Positions 15,804 through 24,636 of a stretch of DNA of 52,653 bases are shown in pieces; position 1 is the first letter of the stretch; each line of letters opens with the position of its first letter. Where the stretch lies: positions 1 through 52,653 of the forward strand of contig SPJV01000122.1 of NCBI GenBank assembly GCA_006844765.1, given 5' to 3'. This DNA comes from Alphaproteobacteria bacterium (lineage in GTDB: Bacteria > Pseudomonadota > Alphaproteobacteria > UBA8366 > Aestuariispiraceae). The position numbers and the translations under genes were made by a program. The notes under the pieces are model-generated. The model was not told the DNA's origin. It saw only the letters and a list, made by a program, of their open reading frames with translations, and did not search any database.

Positions 15804-16391
15804 ATGTCCGACAAAGATCCCTTTGCGTTATTCGCAGACTGGTTGGCGGAAGCTGAAAAGTCTGAACCGAATGACCCGAATGCCATGTCACTCGCCACGG
15901 CGGATGCATCTGGACGCCCCTCGCTTCGCATGGTGTTGCTCAAGGGCTTTGATGCGGATGGCTTTGTCTTCTACACCAATCTGGGTAGCCGGAAGGGGTC
16001 GCAGTTAGCGGAAAACGCCCAGGCAGCGCTGCTTTTTCATTGGAAGAGCCTGCGACGCCAGGTGCGTGTTGAAGGGCCGGTTACGCCGGTTTCCGACCAA
16101 GAGGCTGATGAGTATTTCGCAAGCAGGCCGCGCGGCAGTCAGATTGGTGCTTGGGCGTCGGAGCAATCGCGGGTCTGTGAAAGTAAGTTTGCACTGGAAA
16201 AGCGCGTCGCCAGCTATACGGCTAAATTCAATATCGGGACCGTGCCCCGGCCTCCGCACTGGTCTGGATTTCGGATCGTGCCGGATCGGATTGAGTTTTG
16301 GAGCGATGGCAAATTCCGGCTCCATGACCGCTTTCTTTACTGCCGCCCAACCCCGGACGCGCCCTGGTCCGTCGACCGACTGTTTCCCTGA
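15804..16391 (+). CDS. pdxH: Pyridoxamine/pyridoxine 5'-phosphate oxidase
   Basis: FMN-dependent last step of pyridoxal phosphate synthesis and salvage. Family hallmarks in order: DPFALFADWLAEAEKSEPND, MSLATADASGRPSLRMVLLKG, FYTNLGSRKGSQLAEN, LLFHWKSLRRQVRVEG (FMN-contacting Arg/Lys) and the C-terminal FRIVPDRIEFWSDGKFRLHDR ending in RLFP. The length of 195 residues is slightly short but complete. The cation-efflux gene begins 13 bp later, so they probably form one transcript. Confidence 0.95.
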   Translation: MSDKDPFALFADWLAEAEKSEPNDPNAMSLATADASGRPSLRMVLLKGFDADGFVFYTNLGSRKGSQLAENAQAALLFHWKSLRRQVRVEGPVTPVSDQEADEYFASRPRGSQIGAWASEQSRVCESKFALEKRVASYTAKFNIGTVPRPPHWSGFRIVPDRIEFWSDGKFRLHDRFLYCRPTPDAPWSVDRLFP

Positions 16392-16404
16392 TCGCGAGGT
16401 TGCT

Positions 16405-17358
16405 ATGGCGGAGGATCCGGTCAAGCGCCTGACCCGGGGGCGCACAAAGGACGACACGCTTCGCAAGGCCGCGACCTATGCGTCGTCGGGGGTGGCGATC
16501 GTGTTGATCGCGGCGAAGCTTGTCGCTTGGTTTGCCAGCGATTCCGTCGCATTGTTCTCCAGCTTGATCGATTCTCTGCTTGATCTGGGGGCATCCCTGG
16601 TGACCTTGCTGGCTGTTCGGCACGCCCTGATGCCGGCCGACAGAGAGCACCGTTTCGGACATGGCAAGGCGGAACCATTGGCCGCGTTGGCACAATCGGG
16701 ATTCATTGCGGGGTCCGCCGTTTTGCTAACCTTCGAGGCTCTGGACAGAATTTTAGAGCCGCGCGCCGTAGAGCATACGGAGCTTGCGCTCAGCGTCATG
16801 GTCCTGTCCATCCTGCTGACCGTCGCACTCGTCATGTTTCAAAGCTATGTGATCCGGCGTACGCAGTCGCTGGCGATTGGGGCTGATTCTGTCCACTACA
16901 AGGCGGATCTCTTCGCCAATACCGGGGTTATTGCGACCTTGGTGGCGGTGTCCTATTTCGATGCGCCGATCCTGGATCCAATCTTTGGTCTGGGAATTGC
17001 CGTCTATATGTTAACAGGCGCCTGGCAGATCGGTAGTGAGGCCTATCAAATGCTGATGGATCGTGAGCTTCCCGATGAAGACCGGGCGCGGATACGGGAT
17101 TTGGCACTCGCTTTTCCGGCGGTGCTTGGCGTACATGATCTGCGCACCCGGCGCTCCGGGCCAGATACTTTCATACAAATGCATCTCGATTTTAATGGTG
17201 CGCTCAGCTTGAACCATGTTCACAGCGTTGCTGACGCGGTTGAGAAAGAGCTTATGGAAGCATTCCCCGGGGCCGAAGTGTTTGTTCACGAGGACCCGGT
17301 TTCCATCGCTGACGTGGATAAGCAGGCAGGTGACGCGGACAAAGGAACGGAACAATGA
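16405..17358 (+). CDS. Cation diffusion facilitator (FieF-like) metal efflux protein
   Basis: A proton-coupled exporter of divalent metals (Zn, Fe, Mn or Cd) in the inner membrane. It has six predicted helices; metal site residues are seen in ALFSSLIDSLLDLGASLV (D-x3-D) and in ADSVHYKADLFANTGV (H-x3-D), with the conserved DREHRFGHGKAEPLAAL loop. The C-terminal cytoplasmic domain (DLRTRRSGPDTFIQMHLDF, then FVHEDP) is the metal-sensing dimer. The start is the ATG with GAGG 6 nt upstream, directly after pdxH; a longer open frame upstream only shadows pdxH. The length of 317 residues is normal. It overlaps the next SDR gene by 4 bp (ATGA). Confidence 0.92.
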   Translation: MAEDPVKRLTRGRTKDDTLRKAATYASSGVAIVLIAAKLVAWFASDSVALFSSLIDSLLDLGASLVTLLAVRHALMPADREHRFGHGKAEPLAALAQSGFIAGSAVLLTFEALDRILEPRAVEHTELALSVMVLSILLTVALVMFQSYVIRRTQSLAIGADSVHYKADLFANTGVIATLVAVSYFDAPILDPIFGLGIAVYMLTGAWQIGSEAYQMLMDRELPDEDRARIRDLALAFPAVLGVHDLRTRRSGPDTFIQMHLDFNGALSLNHVHSVADAVEKELMEAFPGAEVFVHEDPVSIADVDKQAGDADKGTEQ

Positions 17359-18134
17359 GCGATCCAAGACCGACCGTTGTGTTGACTGGGGCTAGCCGCG
17401 GGATCGGTCATGCGACTGTTCAGCGTTTCTCGAACGAAGGCTGGCAGGTCATTACCTGCTCACGGGACGACATCCCGGAACATTGCAAGCGCGATCCGAA
17501 TTGGACCCATCATATCCCCACCGATCTTTCTGATGCGGCGTCGGTTGCTTCCTTCATTGAGGACGCGAATGAAATCCTCGGCGACCGGCCCCTGCATGCC
17601 TTGGTCAACAATGCCGCTGTCTCACCAAAAGCCAGTTTCTCGGAACGCCTAGGGTGCCTGAACGGTGATATCGCGTCCTGGCGCGGCGTATTTGAATTGA
17701 ACTTCTTCACCCCGTTGTCGCTGTGTCGTGGCCTGGCACAAGCGCTAGGGCGGGGCGCCCGCGATATCCGGGATGGAGAGGATGACAAACCGTTTGGTGC
17801 CGCCATCGTCAATATCACGTCAATCGCTGGCCATGCTGTGCATCCTTTTGCCGGGTCGGCCTACTCTACCTCAAAATCAGCCCTGTCGGCGCTCACGCGG
17901 GAAATGTCGGTTGAGTTCGCGCAGCTAGGCGTGCGGGTTAATGCGGTGGCGCCGGGAGAGATCGCGACAGAGATGATTGGTCCGGAATACGAGCCCCTGA
18001 TCACCCGCATTCCGTTGCAGCGGATGGGAGAGGCCTCAGAGGTTGCTTCCTGCGTTTTCCAGCTCTGCCGCCGCGATTTCTCTTATGTCACGGGGACAGA
18101 GGTCTTCGTGACCGGCGGCCAGCATCTTTATTAA
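17355..18134 (+). CDS. SDR family oxidoreductase
   Basis: A 259-residue classical SDR with TGASRGIGHATV near residue 12, NNAAV, NITSIAG for the catalytic Ser, and AYSTSKSAL for the Tyr and Lys. A 20-residue insert between NNAA and the Ser (LGRGARDIRDGEDDKPFGAA) is longer than usual. It is translationally coupled to the CDF exporter by an ATGA overlap and may be third in a pdxH operon. Substrate unknown; no motif ties it to a specific pathway. Confidence 0.85.
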   Translation: MSDPRPTVVLTGASRGIGHATVQRFSNEGWQVITCSRDDIPEHCKRDPNWTHHIPTDLSDAASVASFIEDANEILGDRPLHALVNNAAVSPKASFSERLGCLNGDIASWRGVFELNFFTPLSLCRGLAQALGRGARDIRDGEDDKPFGAAIVNITSIAGHAVHPFAGSAYSTSKSALSALTREMSVEFAQLGVRVNAVAPGEIATEMIGPEYEPLITRIPLQRMGEASEVASCVFQLCRRDFSYVTGTEVFVTGGQHLY

Positions 18135-18141
18135 GAAGTTT

Positions 18142-19323
18142 TTATTGAGCGACTTTTCGGATTGCATCGACGGTACGGGCGACCTCGTCCTCGGTGTTAT
18201 AGGCGTGGACGGAAGCCCGAACCATGTCGGTCACCCCGGTGTCCAGCAGTGCCTTGCGGGTAACCTGAACGGAGGAGGTCGAGGTATTGATCCGGTGCTC
18301 CTGCCGCAAAGCTGTGCTCAGATCAGCAGCGCTTATTCTTTGTGATGAGAAGGTGACAATACCGCATTTCTGCTGCCCTTGATCATGCACGCTGATGCCT
18401 GAAATGGCGGAAAGCTCTGTGCGCAATGCTGCGGAGAGAGCCTGGATGCGGTCCCAGATATCCTGGATGCCGATGGTATTCATATAGTCCAGCGCGACGC
18501 CCAGACCGATCCGGCCTGCGACATAGCTTTCCCAATTTTCAAACCGTTTTGCATCGCGCGCAGGTTCATAACTCGCCGGTCCGGTCCAGGTTGCGGAGCG
18601 CAGGTCCAGGAAGGGAGGGTTAAGCCGGTCGATCCATTCTTCCGCTACCCACAGAAATCCAGTGCCGCGCGGTCCTCGCAGGAACTTGCGGCCCGTCGCG
18701 GACAGCATCGTTGCACCCAAAGCCCGGGCATCAATCGGCATTTGCCCGACACTCTGACAACCATCCAGCAAGAAGGGAATGTCGTGCTTGCGGGCGATGG
18801 CACCGATCTCGGCGACCGGATTGACCAGACCGTCATTGGTCGGAATATGGGTTATGGCGATCAGTTTAACCTTGTCGTCCAGCAGGGCCTCAAGGCTTGC
18901 CGGATCGACGGCGCCTGTTTCGTCGTCAGGCGCCAAGCGTATCTCTATCCCCTTACGCTCCGCCATCTGCAAGTAGGCAATCATGTTGGATGAGTATTCC
19001 GACTGGCAGGTAACGACCGCGTCGCCCGCTTGCCAGTCCAAGGCATAGAACGCCATGTCCCAAGCGCGTGTGGCATTCTCCGCATAAGCGATCTCGCCAG
19101 GTTTCCCGGCGACCGCCTTGGCGGCAGCGTCATACATGTTGTTGATCTGATCCGCGGCCAGTGCCTCTGATTCATAACCGCCGAGCGTCGCTTCACGCAC
19201 CAGATGCGCGCTTACCGCTTCCAACACCGGGCGAGGCATCAGTCCGGCACCGGCATTATTGAAATGAATAAGGGATTCCGCACTTGGCGTATCGGCCCTG
19301 AGGCCGGCGATATCGAGTGCCAT
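18142..19323 (-). CDS. Class V aminotransferase-fold PLP enzyme
   Basis: A fold type I PLP enzyme of 393 residues, related to cysteine desulfurases and isopenicillin-N epimerase-like proteins. Seen: Asp188 and Gln190 in LLDGCQSVGQ (PLP ring contacts) and the Schiff-base Lys213 in SATGRKFLRGPRGTGFLWV. The loop ending SSVQVTRKALLDTG and the late MVRASVHAYNTEDEVARTVD close the fold. No active-site cysteine loop of the IscS type is evident, so desulfurase activity is doubtful; a lyase, epimerase or aminotransferase role is more likely. It is convergent with the SDR gene (7 bp gap), and the LysR gene lies just upstream on the same strand. Confidence 0.82.
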   Translation of the reverse strand: MALDIAGLRADTPSAESLIHFNNAGAGLMPRPVLEAVSAHLVREATLGGYESEALAADQINNMYDAAAKAVAGKPGEIAYAENATRAWDMAFYALDWQAGDAVVTCQSEYSSNMIAYLQMAERKGIEIRLAPDDETGAVDPASLEALLDDKVKLIAITHIPTNDGLVNPVAEIGAIARKHDIPFLLDGCQSVGQMPIDARALGATMLSATGRKFLRGPRGTGFLWVAEEWIDRLNPPFLDLRSATWTGPASYEPARDAKRFENWESYVAGRIGLGVALDYMNTIGIQDIWDRIQALSAALRTELSAISGISVHDQGQQKCGIVTFSSQRISAADLSTALRQEHRINTSTSSVQVTRKALLDTGVTDMVRASVHAYNTEDEVARTVDAIRKVAQ

Positions 19324-19382
19324 CGAAATTCCTCTCGTCTGAAACGTCGGCAGTTCTTATTGGGATGTCAGTTTGTACTGCA

Positions 19383-20276
19383 CTATCGCCGAGCCTTGGC
19401 AACCAACGCAATCTGTTCTTTCAGACACACCACAAAATTTTCCGCAGCGGGGGACAACGGAATATTTGCGCGGTGCAGAAGGCCGATCTGGCGGGTAACG
19501 GGCGGATTGCCAATTTGTCGGATATCGAAGGAAGCGCGATCACTTTTCGGGATGGCGAGCTCTGGAAGAATTGTCCGGCCGAGCCCGACCTTGATCATGC
19601 CAAGCAATGACGTTGTGTTGCGGATATTCAACTGGCTTTCGCTGGACCTTGATCGGATGCGGCCGGGCAACAGTTCATCGATGATACCGCTTCCCAGAAG
19701 TTCCATCTCGGAGACGTCTTTTAAGGTGAGGGGAGGCGAAGGTGAGAGATCCTTGCGGTCCAGACTGGATATCAAAAGCAGCCGGTCTTCAAAGAGTGGG
19801 GTGAAAGAAATCGCGCTGTCTCGTGGCGGTCCACCGATACCGATTTCAACACTGCCATTCGCAAGCAACGCCGTCATGGAAACAGTGTCGGTATCCCGGG
19901 CGTCGATCTGAACCTTCGGGTAGCGGCTAACGAAGCTTTGTAAGACATCCGGCAAAAGGGCGCCGGCGACGGAGGGAACGGCGCAGAGGCTGACACGCCC
20001 CTGTTCGCCGCTTTGGAAGGCGGTGATGGCGTCCGTCATTCGGTCGTGCTCACGCACATGGTTGCGCGCCAAATCAACCACAAACCGCCCGAGGTCGGAG
20101 AGGGTATCCTTCCGGTCATTCGGGAAAAGTGGCGCGCCGAGTTGTTCTTCAAGCTGCGCCAAGGCCATGGACACGGCTGGTGGTGTTCGCCCCAAGCGTT
20201 CCGCCGCCGCTGTCACGGTTCCGGTATCGGCAATGGCGAGCACCATGCGCAGTTGAGAAATCTTTAGGTCCAGCAT
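19383..20276 (-). CDS. LysR-family transcriptional regulator
   Basis: A 297-residue LTTR with the helix-turn-helix at residues 5-65 (LRMVLAIADTGTVTAAAERLG, split at AAAERL, then VSMALAQLEEQLGAPLF), followed by the effector domain. It is divergent from the semialdehyde dehydrogenase operon with 142 bp between, and that gap holds LysR-box-like repeats. It is therefore the probable regulator of that operon, possibly also of the PLP enzyme 59 bp downstream on its own strand. Effector unknown. Confidence 0.9.
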   Translation of the reverse strand: MLDLKISQLRMVLAIADTGTVTAAAERLGRTPPAVSMALAQLEEQLGAPLFPNDRKDTLSDLGRFVVDLARNHVREHDRMTDAITAFQSGEQGRVSLCAVPSVAGALLPDVLQSFVSRYPKVQIDARDTDTVSMTALLANGSVEIGIGGPPRDSAISFTPLFEDRLLLISSLDRKDLSPSPPLTLKDVSEMELLGSGIIDELLPGRIRSRSSESQLNIRNTTSLLGMIKVGLGRTILPELAIPKSDRASFDIRQIGNPPVTRQIGLLHRANIPLSPAAENFVVCLKEQIALVAKARR

Positions 20277-20314
20277 CTCTATATTAAGACAAACTGAATG
20301 AACTTTAACAAGTA

Positions 20315-20335
20315 TTCAATTGAACTGAAATTCAA
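20315..20335. promoter_or_regulatory. Candidate LysR-type operator between divergent genes
   Basis: A perfect palindrome TTCAATTGAA (20315-20324) overlaps an interrupted repeat TTGAA-N6-TTCAA (20320-20335), which fits the T-N11-A LysR box. A further TGAAT/ATTCA pair flanks it upstream. The position, 40 bp before the regulator start and 84 bp before the dehydrogenase start, suits autoregulation plus activation. Confidence 0.5.
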
Positions 20336-20418
20336 GTCAGCGTAGCGATTGAAACAACAATCACTAATGCGTCGAGGAACCGTCGCCAGGCCCGTCGCGT
20401 CAGAAGGAGACCCATCCG

Positions 20419-21870
20419 ATGGTCGAACGCTATTCAAACTATATCGCTGGATCCTGGACCGAGGGGGAAGGCTGGGTTGAGAATATCAATCCTTCCGACG
20501 TCTCAGACACAATCGGGCAGTACGCGCAGGCGAGTGCTGTGAATTTGGACGATGCGCTTGGCGCGGCCCGGCAAGCGATGAAGGAATGGCAAAATACGCG
20601 CCTTGAACATCGCCAGGCGGTGCTCTCTGCCGTTGGGCGGGAGATGATGGCGCGCAGTGCAGAACTTGGAGAGCTGCTGTCTCGTGAAGAGGGGAAGCCA
20701 AGAGCTGAAGGAGTTGGTGAGGTCTATAGGGCTGGCCAGTTCTTTGATTATTATGCGGCGGAAGTTCTGCGTCTGCATGGGGAAACCGCAGATTCCGTCC
20801 GCCCAGATATTGAAGTGGATATCCGGCGGGAGCCTATGGGTGTCGTCGGGGTTATTTCCCCGTGGAACTTCCCTGTCGCCACGGCCAGTTGGAAGATTGC
20901 CCCGGCACTTGCCTTCGGGAACGCCGTTATCTGGAAGCCTGCGAATGCCACGCCGGCCAGTGCCTGGGCGCTCGCGGAGATTTTTTCCCGTCAGGATATT
21001 CCGCCGGGCCTCTTCAACCTCGTCATGGGCGGTGGCTCAAAAATTGGTCTCGCACTTTCCCAAAGCCCGAAGATCGACGCGATCAGCTTTACCGGTTCGC
21101 AACCGGTTGGGTGTCAGGTTGCCGCTGCTGCGGTATCGAACCTGACCAAGGTTCAGTTGGAACTGGGATCAAAGAATGCCTTGGTCGTTATGGATGATGC
21201 GGACATGGATGTTGCGGTATCGGCTGCGGCGGGCGGGGCCTATGGCGGGACGGGGCAGAAATGCACCGCGTCCTCCCGGTTGGTTGTCCATCGGGCTGTT
21301 CATGATGAATTCGTCGAGCGCCTCTCCATGGCCGTTGAAAGCCTGGTGGTCGGGCCCGCCTTGGCGGAAGGAACGCAGATGGGACCGGTGGTCAGCGCAG
21401 GTCAGCTTGCCGCAAACCAGGACTATGTCGCGCTTGCAGGTCAGGAAGGCTGCGAACTTGCCGCTGGAGGTGGGGAGCCGGAGATCGCCCTGGATGGATA
21501 TTACATGAACCCGCTCCTCTTCATCGGTGGGCGCAATGACATGCGGATCAATCGGGAGGAAATCTTTGGTCCCATGGCCTGCGTCATACCCGCAGATGAT
21601 TATGACCATGCCTTGGCGATTACGAATGATACGGAGTTCGGTCTGACAGCCGGGATCGTCACGAAATCCCTTGCCCGGGCAAATCATTTCAGGCGCAATG
21701 CGGAGGTCGGCTGTGTCATGGTGAACCTGCCGACAGCAGGCACGGACTATCACGTTCCTTTCGGCGGACGGAAGGGGTCGAGCTTCGGTTCAAGAGAGCA
21801 GGGGCGCTATGCGGCAGAATTCTACACCCAGGTCAAAACGGCCTATATCTCAGCAGGCAATCCGGCCTAA
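20419..21870 (+). CDS. Aldehyde dehydrogenase, alpha-ketoglutaric semialdehyde dehydrogenase-like
   Basis: NAD(P)-dependent oxidation of an aldehyde to an acid in the cytoplasm. Catalytic residues: Asn150 (PWNFP), Glu248 (LELGSKN; most family members have GGK) and Cys282 (GQKCTAS). The C-terminal stretch TDYHVPFGGRKGSSFG followed by REQGRYAAEFYTQVKTAY strongly resembles 2,5-dioxovalerate dehydrogenases, which feed 2-oxoglutarate from hydroxyproline, glucarate or pentose routes. The length of 483 residues is normal and GAAGGAG precedes the ATG. It is the first gene of a four-gene operon with the M19-like, 572-residue and DUF3726 genes. Confidence 0.88.
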   Translation: MVERYSNYIAGSWTEGEGWVENINPSDVSDTIGQYAQASAVNLDDALGAARQAMKEWQNTRLEHRQAVLSAVGREMMARSAELGELLSREEGKPRAEGVGEVYRAGQFFDYYAAEVLRLHGETADSVRPDIEVDIRREPMGVVGVISPWNFPVATASWKIAPALAFGNAVIWKPANATPASAWALAEIFSRQDIPPGLFNLVMGGGSKIGLALSQSPKIDAISFTGSQPVGCQVAAAAVSNLTKVQLELGSKNALVVMDDADMDVAVSAAAGGAYGGTGQKCTASSRLVVHRAVHDEFVERLSMAVESLVVGPALAEGTQMGPVVSAGQLAANQDYVALAGQEGCELAAGGGEPEIALDGYYMNPLLFIGGRNDMRINREEIFGPMACVIPADDYDHALAITNDTEFGLTAGIVTKSLARANHFRRNAEVGCVMVNLPTAGTDYHVPFGGRKGSSFGSREQGRYAAEFYTQVKTAYISAGNPA

Positions 21871-21916
21871 ACCCGGCCTGGAAGGGTAACGAAGAAGAGT
21901 AACGAGGAGCGAGACC

Positions 21917-22909
21917 ATGACAGATGCGCCGATTGTGATCGACTGCCTGCAATATGCGAACTGGTCGGAGGGGATTTTCCGTCAAATGTCGGAAGGGGGT
22001 GTCTCCGCCGTTCACGTCACCATCTGTTACCACGAGAATTTCCGGGAGACGGTTGCGAATTTCGAGGCCTGGAACCGCTGGTTTGAGCGCTATCCGGAGC
22101 TGATTTTTCACGGCGAATGGGCTGACGATGTTCGGAAGGCCCGCGATGAAGGCCGCACCGCGATCTTCTTTGGTTTTCAGAACTGCGCACCGATCGAGGA
22201 TGATATTGGTCTGGTGGAGATCGTGCATAAACTGGGCGCGCGCTTCATGCAGCTTTCTTATAACAACCAGAGCCTGCTCGCGACCGGTTGTTATGAGGCA
22301 GAAGACCCCGGCATCACGCGGATGGGCCGCCAGGTCATTCGGGAGATGAATCGCGTCGGTCTGGTGGTGGACATGTCCCACAGTGCCGAACGTTCAACCT
22401 TGGAAGCGATTGAGATATCAGAACGTCCCATCGCCATTACCCATGCCAATCCTGCGTCCTGGCACCCGGCGCTTCGCAATAAATCGGATGATATCTTGAA
22501 GGCGCTTGGGGAAAGCGGCGGAATGATCGGTTTCTCACTTTATCCGCACCATTTGAAAGACTCGAGCAATTGCACGTTGCAGAGCTTTTGTGAGATGGCA
22601 GCCCGCGCCGCAGAGGTGATGGGTGTCGAGCGGATCGGCCTCGGCTCAGACCTTTGCCAGAACCAGCCGGACAGTGTTGTTGAATGGATGCGCAATGGCC
22701 GGTGGTCGAAGGAAACAGACTATGGTGAGGGATCAAAGTCCAATGCCGGCTTCCCCACCCAGCCGGAATGGTTTCGCGACAATCGCGACTTCGGAAATAT
22801 TGCCAAAGGGCTGCGGGATGTTGGTTTCTCCGAAGAGGAAGCAGCCGGCATCATGGGCGAGAACTGGCTGCGCTTCTTTGAGAGTAACTTTGTCCCGGCC
22901 AAGATGTGA
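21917..22909 (+). CDS. Peptidase M19 (membrane dipeptidase)-like protein with altered metal site
   Basis: A TIM-barrel amidohydrolase-related protein of 330 residues. It keeps the second metal-site residues of the renal dipeptidase family: His155 (VVDMSH), His176 (AITHANP), an Arg-Asn (HPALRNKSDDIL) and Asp245 (GLGSD). The first site is changed: the usual DGHND-type N-terminal motif reads IDCLQYANW here, and the bridging Glu appears to be Gln88 (FFGFQN). No signal peptide is visible, so it is cytoplasmic. Together with the semialdehyde dehydrogenase this suggests hydrolysis or rearrangement of a small amide or ring compound rather than peptide hydrolysis; that is inference. Confidence 0.8.
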   Translation: MTDAPIVIDCLQYANWSEGIFRQMSEGGVSAVHVTICYHENFRETVANFEAWNRWFERYPELIFHGEWADDVRKARDEGRTAIFFGFQNCAPIEDDIGLVEIVHKLGARFMQLSYNNQSLLATGCYEAEDPGITRMGRQVIREMNRVGLVVDMSHSAERSTLEAIEISERPIAITHANPASWHPALRNKSDDILKALGESGGMIGFSLYPHHLKDSSNCTLQSFCEMAARAAEVMGVERIGLGSDLCQNQPDSVVEWMRNGRWSKETDYGEGSKSNAGFPTQPEWFRDNRDFGNIAKGLRDVGFSEEEAAGIMGENWLRFFESNFVPAKM

Positions 22910-22917
22910 GGTCTGAC

Positions 22918-24636
22918 ATGAGCGGTTGTGCGGATCAAAACCCGATGCCTGAGGCGGCGCGGTTTCGGCGCGCACCGGCTACGGTCATGCGGCTCGCGCG
23001 GATGGGCAGTTTCCATCAGACGCGGCTGTCCTTTATGCGGGCCCTGCTGCGGCGTATGCGGCGGGAGAACTGGGAATTCGATGTCCCTGTGTGGGATATT
23101 GGTGCCGATGGCGTTGGACGGGCTGTCTATCGGGCAAAGGGGCCACAGCGAACCTACTCACTGGTCGCCTTCGCCCATGACCTGCCGGACGAAATGCGTT
23201 CTGACCGGGTTATTGCGACGGCTTGGGATGCAACCTTCACGCTGTTCGATGGGGAACCCACGACAGAAGACCTCGACCGGTTGGAAGCGAATGTCCCGTT
23301 GCAGGAAGCTGGCCGCGTCTCGGATCAGGAACTCAGCCTGTCGCGGGCGAACCGATCCGTGCGGTTATGGGAACATGTCGTCGGAAGCCTCGCCCGGGGT
23401 GAACAGCCTGATATGGAACGGGTCTATGCCGTAGGCTACTTGATGCGGACGACAGCGGTCTATGGCAGCGGGAAATTCGGGGCTGCAGATCGGGATAAGA
23501 TTGCCGCGCGGGAAGAATTACGCGGTCCCTTCCGGGTGGAGATGCTGTCGGTTTATCTGACCCGGGCCTTTGTGCTGGATCTTGTCGAACATATGGCGCG
23601 GGTGCGGGGGGGAGATCAGGCAACAGTCCTGGCGCCGGAGAACCGCCGCTGGTTCGGGATCGGGAATTCAACCGGCTTGGGGATGGCGCCTTTTCTGATT
23701 CATCACCCGGTATTGCTGAACAACTGGATGTTGGCGCGCGAGGAAGCCCTGGCGAGGGTGAGAAGTCAGCCGGCGGCAACTGTAGAGGTGTTTCGCAAGT
23801 TTTCTGTAATGGTCAAGCGGGCGCGTTTGAATGCAGAATGGTGGCGCTCTGAGCATCCAATACAGATCGAAAAACTGACGGCGCTGCGTGGCGATCTCGA
23901 TCAACTGGCGGCGCATTGTGCGACATTCGATCTCTCAGTGCCTTATCCGTGGGATCGGCTCTATCGCTGGGGCGAGGATAGTTTGAGCCTTGAGGGGCAG
24001 GAGATATTGGCAGCCTTGATGCTGGAGCCTCATGGCGCATTGGTGGATGGTCTTTCCGACTGTATGGACGCGGATGAGGCGGCACCCTTCCGTATTGACG
24101 GGACGATGCCGCTTGAAGACTTCAGCGCCTTGGTTGAAGCGAAATATGCTTGGGCGCGCGACCCGGACTATGCGGCGCGGGAAAGCAATGCGCGGTTTTG
24201 GTACGTCTCTGAAGAAAAGCTGGAGCCCCGGCTGGGAGAGCGCTTTGAGGAACCCGGCGCGGAATATGAACAACCGCTTGCCATTGGGCGCGATGCCGCA
24301 GGTTTGGCCGATGCGCTTGATGCCTTCGAGGGGAAGGGAGCCTGCCTCGCCGATTTCTTGCTGGCGCATCCGGAGCATCGACATATCGCGCGTCGGGTCT
24401 TAGCCGCTGCGCGGCATCCCTTTGCAGAGATCTGGGATAATCTGATCGCCGCCGATATGCTTCCGATTGATTTGTTGAGATGCAAATTGTCCTTCTTCGG
24501 CGCGAACCGGTTTGATCCGCGATCTGATCGGTGGGTGCGAATTTGCATGTTCCAAAATGCACCCTTCCCGCAGGAGCTTGCCTTGGAGCCTGAGGATGAT
24601 TGGGCCTATCCGCCGTTGGAAGGTGTGACGACATGA
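22918..24636 (+). CDS. Conserved-looking 572-residue protein of unknown function
   Basis: I do not recognise a named domain. It is a soluble protein with no signal peptide. The N-terminus is Arg-rich (MRALLRRMRREN). A central stretch GIGNSTGLGMAPFLIHHP, followed by VLLNNWM, looks like a ligand- or cofactor-binding loop, and a Trp/Tyr-rich part (YPWDRLYRWGEDS) follows. The ATG was chosen because AGG lies 6 nt upstream; a GTG 12 nt earlier would run into the M19-like stop codon. The gene starts 8 bp after that stop and overlaps the DUF3726 gene by 4 bp (ATGA), so it is tightly coupled to both and probably works with them, perhaps as a complex with the DUF3726 protein. Confidence 0.7.
   Translation: MSGCADQNPMPEAARFRRAPATVMRLARMGSFHQTRLSFMRALLRRMRRENWEFDVPVWDIGADGVGRAVYRAKGPQRTYSLVAFAHDLPDEMRSDRVIATAWDATFTLFDGEPTTEDLDRLEANVPLQEAGRVSDQELSLSRANRSVRLWEHVVGSLARGEQPDMERVYAVGYLMRTTAVYGSGKFGAADRDKIAAREELRGPFRVEMLSVYLTRAFVLDLVEHMARVRGGDQATVLAPENRRWFGIGNSTGLGMAPFLIHHPVLLNNWMLAREEALARVRSQPAATVEVFRKFSVMVKRARLNAEWWRSEHPIQIEKLTALRGDLDQLAAHCATFDLSVPYPWDRLYRWGEDSLSLEGQEILAALMLEPHGALVDGLSDCMDADEAAPFRIDGTMPLEDFSALVEAKYAWARDPDYAARESNARFWYVSEEKLEPRLGERFEEPGAEYEQPLAIGRDAAGLADALDAFEGKGACLADFLLAHPEHRHIARRVLAAARHPFAEIWDNLIAADMLPIDLLRCKLSFFGANRFDPRSDRWVRICMFQNAPFPQELALEPEDDWAYPPLEGVTT

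Noticed and set aside
16066..16404. N-terminal extension of the CDF transporter
   Set aside because: Shadow of pdxH in another frame; the ATG at 16405 with GAGG gives the normal family length.
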